Shown here: positions 1 through 10,700 of the stretch, piece after piece | Layout: every line of letters starts with the position of its first letter | Numbering within the stretch: the first letter of the stretch is position 1 | Assembly (NCBI RefSeq): GCF_905207935.1 | Contig: NZ_CAJLNI010000061.1 | Coordinates: forward strand, 1 to 10,987 | Reading direction: 5' to 3' | Source of the DNA: an uncultured Haemophilus sp. | Lineage (GTDB): Bacteria > Pseudomonadota > Gammaproteobacteria > Enterobacterales > Pasteurellaceae | Length of the DNA: 10,987 nucleotides | Notes under the pieces: model-generated | The model's input: only the letters and a program-made list of their open reading frames with translations | Told to the model about the DNA's origin: nothing | The model's database searches: none | Program-made: the position numbers and the translations under genes

Positions 1-1712
1 ATCCTCCTTCTACAAATGCAAATGTAGAAAAACAAATCGATGCCCAACAACAAAAACAACAAGCGGAACAAGAGGCTGCTATTTTAGCCCAGCAAACGCA
101 ATCAGCGAATGTGCGTTTAGAGGCCGAAAAAGAATCGTCTCCTAGCTTTCCACAAAATGAAGCACAATGTTTTCCCATTAATCAATTAGCACTCACAGAC
201 TATCAAGCTGAAGAATCCACTTCATCAACAACTCCTCTTAAACTTGCTGAACCCAGCCAATTTTCTTGGGCATTAAAATCAGTGTATGCTGAACGTGATT
301 TTGCGCTACCGGCTTGTATTGGTTCAGAAGGGATTAACGTATTACTTCGTCGTATTCAAAATCGTTTGATTGATGCAGGTTATGTGACAACACGTGTTGT
401 GGTTGAACCGCAAGATTTGCGTTCAGGCGTGTTAGTTTTAACGGTGATACCAGGTAAAGTGGGTCGTATTCAATTACAAGACCAAAGTGCCATTCCATTT
501 GCGACACGCGGTACGCTGTGGTTTGCTATGCCAATGTCGCAAGGGGACATGTTAAATGTACGCAATATTGAGCAAGGATTAGAAAACTTAAAACGTGTAC
601 CAAGTGCTGATGCCAATATGGAGCTTGTACCAAGTGAAAATGTAGGGGAAACCGATATTGTGATTTCCTATAAACAGACATTGCCTTTTCATTTAACTTT
701 AGGTGTAGATGATTCAGGTAGTAAAGCAACAGGTCGCTTACAGGGCTCAGCGACATTTTCTTGGGATAATGTGTTAACGCTGAACGATATGTTCTATATC
801 AGTGGTACACGTAGTTTTAAGCGTAATAGTGACGATGCGGAAGGTGATTATGGTAGTAAAAACGTAACACTCTATTATTCTATTCCTTGGAGAAACTATC
901 TTTTAACTCTTTCAGGCTCTAAATATTCTTATCATCAAACAGTCGCAGGGGCTTTTGAGTCTTATGTCTATTCTGGCGAAAGCCAACAAATGAAAGTGAA
1001 TTTAAGTCGCTTACTCTCTCGTGGTAGTCAACATAAAACGTATATCAATGGTGCATTATGGACGAAAAAATCTCATAACTATATTGATGATACAGAAGTT
1101 GAAGTACAACGTCGTCGAACAGCAGGTTGGGAAGTGGGGATTAATCATACTCACTACATCAGCGACCTTGTTTTGCAGATTTTTGCTGGTTACAAGCGTG
1201 GTACAGGCGGTAATAAAGCGCTACCTGCACCAGAAGAAGAGTTTGGTGAAGGGACTTCACGCATGCAAATTATTACAGCCGGACTTGATTTAACGTATCC
1301 ATTTACGATGGGTAATCAACCATTTCGTTTCAATACCAGTTGGAATGGTCAATGGAATCGCACACCTTTAACTCAACAAGATAAATTTAGTATTGGTGGG
1401 CGTTATACCGTACGAGGGTTTGATGGTGAGCTTTCGCTTTCGGGTGAAAAAGGTTGGTTATGGCGTAATGAACTTGGTTGGGATATTGCCAATAAAGGGC
1501 ATGAGCTTTATTTAGGTATAGACCAAGGTAAAGTACATTCTAGTCAAGATGAGCTTCAAGTAGGAAGTAGTCTAATTGGTGGGGTGATTGGTCTTAGAGG
1601 CAAATTATGGGGAATTAACTATGATTATTTCGTAGGCAAACCGATTAAAAAGCCAGAAGGATTTAGAACCAGTAATGTGACTACCGGATTTAATGTAAGT
1701 TACCGTTTTTAA
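1..1712 (+). CDS. cdiB: CdiB, two-partner secretion outer-membrane transporter (5' end outside window)
   Basis: TpsB transporter of the FhaC/ShlB/CdiB family, which secretes the TpsA protein encoded next to it across the outer membrane. The frame is open from base 3 (569 visible codons), so the GTG at 111 is only the first start-like codon in view; the true start and signal peptide lie upstream. The visible N-terminus is a Gln/Ala-rich helix typical of the family. Counting from base 111, residues about 20-125 form POTRA 1 (paired C20 and C69, then GYVTTRV and PQDLRSGVL), and about 125-190 form POTRA 2. From about residue 193 (LGVDDSG) to the end is the 16-strand-type beta barrel, with the conserved VRGF motif of loop 6 at 1410-1421 and a terminal Tyr-Arg-Phe typical of outer-membrane barrels. 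It lies 73 bp upstream of cdiA with no terminator between, so the two are likely co-transcribed. The family is secure; the name cdiB rests on the toxin-bearing partner. Confidence 0.94.
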   Translation, partial: PPSTNANVEKQIDAQQQKQQAEQEAAILAQQTQSANVRLEAEKESSPSFPQNEAQCFPINQLALTDYQAEESTSSTTPLKLAEPSQFSWALKSVYAERDFALPACIGSEGINVLLRRIQNRLIDAGYVTTRVVVEPQDLRSGVLVLTVIPGKVGRIQLQDQSAIPFATRGTLWFAMPMSQGDMLNVRNIEQGLENLKRVPSADANMELVPSENVGETDIVISYKQTLPFHLTLGVDDSGSKATGRLQGSATFSWDNVLTLNDMFYISGTRSFKRNSDDAEGDYGSKNVTLYYSIPWRNYLLTLSGSKYSYHQTVAGAFESYVYSGESQQMKVNLSRLLSRGSQHKTYINGALWTKKSHNYIDDTEVEVQRRRTAGWEVGINHTHYISDLVLQIFAGYKRGTGGNKALPAPEEEFGEGTSRMQIITAGLDLTYPFTMGNQPFRFNTSWNGQWNRTPLTQQDKFSIGGRYTVRGFDGELSLSGEKGWLWRNELGWDIANKGHELYLGIDQGKVHSSQDELQVGSSLIGGVIGLRGKLWGINYDYFVGKPIKKPEGFRTSNVTTGFNVSYRF

Positions 1713-1738
1713 TACTTATTTATCCAGATTAATTGAAA

Positions 1739-1760
1739 TTAAACAGAATTTAAACAGAAT
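1739..1760 (+). repeat. 11-bp tandem duplication in the cdiB-cdiA gap
   Basis: Two exact head-to-tail copies of TTAAACAGAAT (1739-1749 and 1750-1760) are followed by TTAAA, the start of a possible third copy. The repeat sits just upstream of the cdiA ribosome binding site and is very AT-rich. Copy-number change would alter the distance between the upstream gene and cdiA but not a reading frame. Whether it has a function is unknown. Confidence 0.8.
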
Positions 1761-1770
1761 TTAAAATTTA

Positions 1771-1776
1771 AAGGAA
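1771..1776 (+). promoter_or_regulatory. Ribosome binding site of cdiA
   Basis: AAGGAA ends 9 bases before the ATG at 1786. It supports that start, as does the ESPR signal-peptide motif that begins exactly at this methionine. Confidence 0.8.
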
Positions 1777-1785
1777 ATTGAGAAA

Positions 1786-4700
1786 ATGAATAAACGTCAT
1801 TACAAAGTTATTTTTAGTCGTGTATTAAATCAACTTGTTGTGGTATCTGAACTTGCCAAATCACAGGGTAAAGCACAAAGTGAGAATATGAGCTCAGAAC
1901 AGGCAAAAACAGGGTTGTTTTCAACCGCACTCTCACTCAACCCTATCCATTTTAGCTTAATGCTAGCATTAGGCTTTGTGTTCCTTTCACCTTCAGTTCA
2001 AGCTGAAGATATGGCTATTCGTGCGGATAAATCAGCACCAGGTAATCAACAGCCGACAGTATTACAAACAGGTAATGGCATCCCACAAGTTAATATTCAA
2101 GCACCAAGTCAGGCTGGAGTATCGCGTAACCAATATTCGCAATTTGATGTTGCAGAAAAAGGAGCAGTGTTAAACAACGCTCGTAAAGCAGCACAAACGC
2201 AAATGGCTGGCTGGGTACAAGGTAACCCGAATCTTGCTCGTGGTGAAGCGAAAGTGATTTTGAATGAAGTCAATTCAGCGAATCCAAGCCGTTTAAAAGG
2301 CTATGTAGAAGTAGCGGGTAAAAAAGCGGATGTGGTGATTGCGAACCCGAGTGGCATTCAGTGTGATGGCTGTGGTGTGATAAATGCAGGGCGTGCAACG
2401 TTTACTACAGGTAAAGCAGAAGTTGAAAATGGTGAATTAAAAGGCTATCGCGTACAGGGTGGTAAGGTCTCTGTAGGTCAAAAGGGGATGGATACCTCTA
2501 AAGCCGATTACACCGATATTATTGCGGATAAGGCTGAAATCAAAGGTGGTGTGTGGGGTAATAAAGTTAAGGTTACCACGGGTAAAAACAAGGTAGACCG
2601 CACCAATGATTCGGTAGTTTATGTTGGTGATAAAAATACAAACGAAACTGACCGCACTTCAGAGAGCCAAAATGACCAAGCTCAAGCTTACAGTGTAGAT
2701 GTGGGCCAATTAGGCGGGATGTATGCTGAGAAAATCCATTTAGTGGATAACGGTCAGGGTCTTGGTGTGCGTAATGCGGGGCATATTGGTGCTGCTGCAG
2801 GTGATGTGAAGATAGATAGCCAAGGGAAAATTATCAATAGTGGTACTATCAGCTCGACACAACAAGCTGAGCTCAGTGCAAAGAAAACGATTGAGAATAC
2901 CGGGAAAATTGAAACTAAGCAAGGTAATGTATCATTGCGCTCTCAAGCTAATGTAGCACAACATGGTTCGATTGTTTCGCGTCAGGGCGGGATCTCAGTT
3001 CAAGCTAAGGATAAAGTTACTCAAACAGGTGAAACTGTAGTGAAGGGTAATGTTGCTTACCAAGCGAAGAATATTGAGGCTAGTAAAGGTGCGTTAATTG
3101 CCGCAGGTGTAACTGCTCAAGAAACTACACAAGGTGAGACTCGTTCATTAGATAGTCAAAGTGCCCAAGGTGCTAGCATTACGCTCTCAGCTGAAAATTC
3201 TGTTTCATCTAAAGCTCAGCATCTAGCGAGTGGTCAAATTAATGCTAAAGCAGGTACTCTTGATTTATCTGAAAGTCAATCAACAGCTGATAGTATTGCT
3301 TTCCAATCTACTTACTCACCTTTAAATTTGAAGCAAGCAACATTATACAGTGAGGGGAATACTACATTAATCAGTCCAGACGCTATTCTAGTGGAGAATA
3401 CTAACCTAAATGCAGGGCATTTTTCGATAGATACCGCACAACTTAATAATAAGAAGAGTAGCTGGATTCAGCGTGGTAAAGAGGCCTTTTCATTGAATTT
3501 GAAAAAAGGGTTAGATAATACTGAAGGGAAGATTGCTGCTGAAGGTTTGATCTCTATTCAAAGTCCGTTAATCCAAAATAATCAAGGTGTGATTTGGTCA
3601 AACCAAGGTGTGAAACTTAACACGAATGCAGGACATATTGAATCTCAATCTGGTTATTTATTTGGGAAAAATAGCCTTGATATTAGTACCTCAACATTAA
3701 ATAACCATAAAGGTGAAATGTTAGGTGGACAAGTTTTATTGACTGCGCAGCAAGTTAATAATGAAGATGGAAAACTGATTGCTGGAAATCGTGCGGATTT
3801 ATCAGTTAATCAATTTAATAATCAACATGGTATTGTTTATAGCCAGGGTCAATTATCGTTAAAAACAGAGAATTTACACAATCAAGATGGCATTATTTCA
3901 TCGGTTTCTCGTGCGACATTGCTTGCAAATGATTTAAATAACCTTAAAGGAGTGATTCAGGGAGAGTCTGATTTAACGATTCAAACCCAAAATTTGAATA
4001 ATACACAAGGTGATATTTCAGCGAAAACAGCAGCGATTTCTTCTGCTGCAATAAATAATGCACAAGGTGTAATTTCATCTCAGGATTTAACATTATCTGG
4101 TACAGATTTAAATAACAAAGGTGGAATTATTCAAAGTGTAAATTCAACATTAAATTTGACCGCACTTGATAACCAAGCTGAAGGTGATAAAGGCTCTTTG
4201 GTTAGTGCAACAAATCGTTTAGTGTTAAATGTTACAAATGTAAATAATAAAAATACAAAAGCTAAGCAAGATACTCCTACTCAAGGTATTCAAACAGCTA
4301 ATTTAGTAATGGATGCAGAGCATATTGAAAACCAATCTGGTGGTATTTATGCAGGAAAATCAGCAAATATTACAGTTAATCAATCTCTTGATAATCAAAA
4401 AGGTGAGATTTTATCAACTGGTCGAGTTGATATTGTAAATCCAGATTTGACCTTAGTTGTAAATAATGCACTAGGGACAATTGAATCAGTGATTGGAACG
4501 ACATTGCAAGCTAAAACATTAGTTGATGAGGGGTCAATTAGTACAAAAGGAGATTTGGGTATTGAGTTAAATGATAGCTTTACCCTAAATAAAGCCTTTG
4601 GTGTAGGCAATAATCTTACTTTTAAAACAAAAGGTGATTTTGTTAATAACTCCAACCTTGTGGTAGGTAATTCAGCATCAGTTGAAGGATCTACTATTCA

Positions 4701-7700
4701 AAATAGTGCTAATGCAGAAATTTCTTCAATAAATACACGTATTCAAACTAATAAGCTAAATAACTTTGGCTTAATTGATGGCGATACCACAGTGATTAAA
4801 GCCAATGATGTAAATAACATTGGTACGGCACGTATTTATGGAGGACACCTTGCAATTCAAGCAAACAATTTAAATAACCTTGAGAATGCTGACGGAACAG
4901 CGGCGACAATTGCTGCTCGTGAGAGACTTGATTTAGGTGTTGGTAATTTAGTAAACCGTAACCATTCACTTATTATGAGTTTAGGTAATATCTATATTGG
5001 TGGACAGTTAAATGAAAATAATCAAGCAACTGGTTACGCAAATAGCATTGATAACGGTAGTGCGACCATTGAAGCTTTAGGAAGTGGTTGGATTAAAACC
5101 CATAGTCTGCTAAACCACGATTTACATTTAAAGTTAGGACATAAATATACTAAAAATCATTTTGTTACTTATTCCCCGTTTGATAGCAGTGCGACTTATT
5201 ATGGTAATGAAGGAGAAAAAGGTGAGGGCTATTTAGATCATGTTAATAATAGTCGTCATAATAGCAATCAATATTTTCGTTTCAATGATGGACGTCAAGC
5301 AGTGGCAGCTCAAAATTGGCTGAAACAAGATTACATTCGAACCACAGATACTAATACCATTGAACACCAAGACCCAGGTAAATTGCTTATCGGGCAATCT
5401 TTACATTTGGAAGGGGGGGAGTATACGAATAAACACTCCAGAATTGTGATTGGTGACACTTTATATTTAGCAGATAAAGCGATTAAGGAACCCGTTAGTA
5501 CAGTAAGCCAAGGATTACTAAAACTTGATAATATTGATGTTGATGGTGAAATTCATCGTCGAGATATCGGTTTGAAAAAAGATATTAAAAAAGAACATCG
5601 TTATCATGGTATGAGAGGTAAAAAAGTTTGGGCTGTGTATGGACGAAATGAACAAAAAATCGACCGCCTATTACCTGTCGAACCGTTTAAATTTGGGCTG
5701 GAACTTTTAAAAATAGGTGAGCCGGTGGAGTCTACTGGCGCAATTGTTGGGAATAAATCAGATTTCCAAGGCATTTCATTAGCGGAGAAAACACCTTTAA
5801 ATACAGATTTAAATGTTCACCGCGTTAACCTGGAAGCAATCACGTCTGGAGTGATGAAAAATAAAGATAACCTTGATATCAAAACACATTTACCAGATAT
5901 TTCATTGCCACAGGCAAGCCTTTATAAAATCAACCCCGCAGTATCAGGACAGTTTTTGGTTGAAACAGATCCGCGTTTTACACAGAGATCAAAATGGCTT
6001 AGCAGTGACTATATGTTTAAACAGATTCATAACGATCCGAAAAATATTTTGAAACGTTTAGGGGATGGTTTCTATGAACAACGTTTAGTTAATGAACAAA
6101 TTAATCAACTTACTGGCAGACGTTTCCTTCAGGGGTATTCGTCAGATTATGAACAGTATAAAGCCTTGATGGATAATGGTGCGCAATATGCGAAGAAACT
6201 TAATTTGATCCCTGGCGTGGCATTAACGGCTGAGCAGATGAAACAGCTCACCTCAGATATGGTATGGATGGTAAAACGTGAAGTAACGTTAAAAGATGGT
6301 TCGAAAAAAGAAGTACTTGCACCACAGGTTTATGTAGTGGGCCGTAATGCAGATATTGATAGTCGAGGCGCAGTGATTTCAGCCAACGATGTAATTGTCA
6401 ATATTCAAGGCGACATTCAAAACAGTGGAGTTATTTCGGGGCGTAATTTGACCCATTTGGCGGCAAATAATATAGAAAACCTAGGCGGAAAATTGCAAGG
6501 ACGTGAGCTTTACTTAAAAGCGAAAGAAACTCTTAATAATCTCGGTGGAGAACTCAATGCAGAAGATCGTTTAGTGGCTCAAGCTAAAAACATTAACATA
6601 GAAAGCCGCACGAGTGAAACCGAGGATACTGGCAATTTTTACCGCAAATCCCTTGTTCAGCAAGCCTCAATTAATGTGGGTAGAAAAGATGCAGCTGACA
6701 AGGGGCAAAAAGGCAATGCTCTTTTAATGGCAACGGAAAATATCACAGTAAAAGGCGCTAACTTTAATATTAAAGGTGATGCTGTATTGCAAGCGGGTGA
6801 TAAATTAAATCTCGACACGATTGAAACCCAAAACAAAGAACATTATGTCTCTAACGCTGATAATTATTACAAGCTTGATCAAAAACAAGAAGTTGGCAGT
6901 CAGTTAAATGTGACTGGAAACTTTGATGCTATAGGTAAAAGTGCGGTTGAAATGAGAGGCGTTTCTGCAACCAGTAATGGCACCATGAATGTGATGTCTG
7001 AGGGGAATATTAATATCCAAGAAGCCCGTTATAAAGAGCAGCTTTCTAGTGGTTCAAAAAGTAAATCTAGAGGTTTAACAAGCTCAACGACAGAAGTTTA
7101 TCGACATAAACACGATTATGATGTTGCGGAAGCCTCAAATTTGGATGCAGATAAAATTTATATTCATTCGAATAAAGGAAATGTGAACATTCAAGGTTCA
7201 AATGCTGTAGCTGAAAATGGATTAGTGATCAAGGCTAATAATATTGATATTCGTGAAGCTGAGAACCGAGTTTACTCTGATGATTATTATAGTAAGAAAA
7301 AATCAGGCATGTTGGGAGGTGGTATTGGAGTAACCTTTGGTTCTCAAAAACAAACCACGGAAAGTGATCAGACTAAGCTTTATGCACAAGGTAGCCAAGT
7401 AGGTAGCTTGAACGGTAATACTACGATGATTGCCGATAATAATTATAGACAAACAGCGAGTACGGTCAGTGCAGTAAAAGGTGACGTAAATATTCTGGCA
7501 AAAAAAGTTCAAATTAAAGCGGCAGATGATAAATACGAAACCAATAATAAACAAACTTTTCAACAAAAAGGTTTAAATATTGCGATTACTTCTCCTGTTC
7601 TTTCTGCTATTCAGGCTGTACAGGGCGCGGTGCAATCTACTAAACAAGTGGGTGCTAGTAAGCACGATCGTGTAAACGCAATGGCTGCAGCCAATGCAGG

Positions 7701-10700
7701 TTTTGATGCTTATCGTGCAGGCGATAGTGTAATGAAAGCGGGTAAATCTATTCAAGATTTTATGGATAGTGGCAATATGGATTCTGTCGTAGGTGTTCAA
7801 ATTACGTATGGACAACAAAAGAACGAATCGAGAACCCATATCGAAGGTAATACTGCAGCAAAATCTAAAGTAAATGCTGGTGGTAAGGTGAATATTGGTG
7901 CGACAGGTGCGGGCAAGGATTCTAATATTAGCATTGAAGGTTCTGATGTTTCTGGTAAACAAGGCACGTTTTTATCGGCTGATAATCAAGTGATTGTTAA
8001 AGCGGTTGAGCAGAATCATAAAGAGCGTAGTACCAATAAATCGAGTGGCTTTAATGCAGGAGTTGCTATTAAAGTTGGCAGTGGTGTAGCTGCTGGGGCT
8101 ACTTTCGGCGGTAATTACGGAAAAGGTTACGGAAATGGTGATGAAACCACTTCTGTCGCTAGTCATGTAGGTGATAGCCAAAGTAAAACAGTGATTAATG
8201 CAGGTGGTGATGTCACTCTTGCAGGCAGTCAGGTGAAGGGTAAACGTGTTGAATTGGATGCGGAAAACCTGAATATTGAGAGTTTGCAAGATAAATCTAG
8301 CTACCATGGTAAACAGATGAATATGCAAGGTAGTGTGACAGTAGGCTATGGTTTTGCCGCAGGTGGTAGTTTTAATAAATCGAAAATCAATGCTGATCAT
8401 GCGAGCGTGAATGAACAGGCTGGAATTTATGCCGGAGATGAAGGTTATGATATTAATGTTAATAAGCATACCGATCTTAAAGGTGCATTGATTACGTCTA
8501 CCCAAAAGGCAGAAGCTGATGGTAAAAACCATTTTAGCACTGGTAGTCTGACTCATTCAGATATTGAAAATCACTCAAATTATAGTGGCAGCAGTTTTGG
8601 TGTAAGTGGCAGTGTGTCAGCTAACTTTGAAACACCATTTGGCGAAAATGGTGCAGCTCAAAGTACAAAACAAGCCACGGATAAAGATGGAAATCTGCTT
8701 TATACCGATAAAAATGGCAATACAACCGTTAATTCTAAAGGAGTAGATGGACAAGAGAACACCAAAAAATTGGCTGAAGGTAAAGAGTCTCTTCAATTCT
8801 CCTATGGCATGGGCTATGGTAAAGATTCCGATAGCCAATCTAGCACAACAAAAAGTGGTATTAATACACAAAATATCATTATTAAAGATGAAGCAGAGCA
8901 ATTAAAACGTACAGGCAAAACGGTACAAGAAGAAATTACTGCGATTAAAACAGATATCACTACAGAGAGTGCACAAAGCCAAAGTGGCAAATTAGAGAAT
9001 CGTTTTAATAAAGATGATGTTCAAAAAGAACTTGATTTCCAACGTGAGGTGACAGAGAAATTTGGACCAAATGTCGCGGAAGCAGGAAGTTTACTTGCTA
9101 ATAAATTTGGCGAAGAAGCGAAAGCGAAGCGTAATGAAGCCGCAATTGCGTTAGAAGAAGCAGAAAAAGCCAAGGCAGAAAACAACAACGAAACTAACCA
9201 AGCTTTAGTCAAACAAGCACGAGATAATTTTGAGACAGCGAGTCGCGAAGCCAAAGAATGGGAAACAGGTGGAAGTCAACGTCTTGTCATTGATTCAGCA
9301 TTAAATGTTATCAGCACCGCTTTAGCCGGCAGACCGGCAGCGGAAGTGGTGGCTTCAGGATTATCACCTGCGGTGAATAATCAAATTAAGAAAGCGACAA
9401 CAGATGCGAAAGGTAATGTGAATACCGCGCTCAATTTGACAGCTCATGCACTTTGGGGCGCGGTAGAGGCTTATGCAGGCAATCGTAATGTTGCTGCGGG
9501 TGCGGCAGGTGCTGCGGGTGGAGAGGTTGCGGCTCATTTCCTTGCCTCGACACTTTACAATAAATCACCTGAAAAGCTCAGCGAAGAAGAAAAACGTACG
9601 GTATCTTCTTTAAGCCAAGTGGCGGCAGGTATTGCTGGTGGTAGTTTATCAGATAGCTCTGATGGGGCGATTATTGCAGCTAAAACAGCGAAAGACTCTG
9701 TGGAGAATAACAGCATGGCTGATGACGTTCATCCTAGTAATGAGCGTAAGCAAAACATTGAAATGTATGCCAAGGTTTTATTCAATGGAGATGAAGATAA
9801 AGCTAAAGAATATCAAGAAGGCCTAGAGCTTGCTGAAGCTCAAGGGCAAATTGATAGTATTAAAGAAACAGCGGATGCGGTTGTTAATTTAGATGATACC
9901 GTAGTGTCTTTATGGGAAGCTATTTCAAATCCAAAGAAAACCTATAATAATGTTGTGGTCTCGTTGAAAGATTGGGATGAGGCTTATGCGCTTGCTCTTC
10001 AAGAAAATCCCAAACTCGCGGGTGAAATGCAAGGTTACCGCCAAGGCAAAATGAAAGGTGTTTCAACTGGAGGAGTTGTTCTAAGTGGTACGGGATTGGC
10101 GTTAGTTAAGCCAATGGGAGCACTGAAAAACGGTGTGGTTGATTTTACTAAAAATCAAGTAAATAGAGTAGTTAATCACACTGTTTTGAATCGAGTAATT
10201 AATGAAGTGGATAATATCGCTGTATCAACTGATAAAGGATTTATCAATGGCACTAAAGTTTGTGGAGCAAGTTGTGAAATAAAAGCGACTAGCAAAGCTG
10301 AGCAAGCTTTAATCGATGATATTGTCAAAAATGGTGATATTAAAGGTGGAAAAACAGAGTCGTTAATTCATGGTTTAGCAAAACGCTCAGGTTATGAACC
10401 ATTACAAGGAGGAAAATATGGCTCAAATAATGGTTTTGATCATGTGTTAGTAGGCAAAGATGGTTCAGTAGTCATTATTGATAGTAAGCAGATTAAAAAT
10501 AATGGCTCTATTCAAGTGAGTTCTAAAGGGGCAGGGGATACTAATCAATTGTCAGAAAAATGGATTAAGGAAGTTGTGTATAAATTACCTGAAAATGATC
10601 CAACAAGAACTGCGATAATAAAAGCTATTGATAATGATAAATCTGTAAAAACTATTATAGCAGGTGTAGATAAATCAAATGGTAAAGTTGTGTTATTACC

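Noticed and set aside
111..113. GTG as the start of cdiB
   Set aside because: The frame is open upstream to the window edge with family-typical N-terminal sequence, and starting here would leave the protein without a signal peptide.
1713..1785. Terminator or promoter between cdiB and cdiA
   Set aside because: No GC-rich hairpin followed by a T-run is present, and no convincing -35/-10 pair can be separated from the general AT-richness. Co-transcription is simpler.
3500..4430. Regular spacing suggestive of a CRISPR-like or simple DNA repeat array
   Set aside because: The repetition is at protein level (LNN.xG.I about every 20 residues) within one open frame, and nucleotide identity between units is low.
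7500..7506. A7 run in cdiA and T7 runs in the small ORF (10757-10763, 10897-10903) as slippage sites
   Set aside because: A and T runs of this length are expected by chance in DNA this AT-rich. Only the G7 run stands out.
7972..8556. Long minus-strand open frame (194 codons) opposite the FHA-2 region, with others at 7573-7962 and 8617-8901
   Set aside because: They mirror the intact cdiA frame, their translations are Cys/Ile/Thr-rich low-complexity sequences with no domain, and I noted no credible ribosome binding site. They are antisense shadows of Gly/Asn-rich coding sequence.
10628..10658. Possible internal promoter for the immunity gene (TTGATA at 10628-10633, TATTAT at 10653-10658)
   Set aside because: The 19-base spacer is long and such hexamers arise by chance in sequence of about 29% GC. 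Not strong enough to annotate, though independent expression of immunity would make sense.
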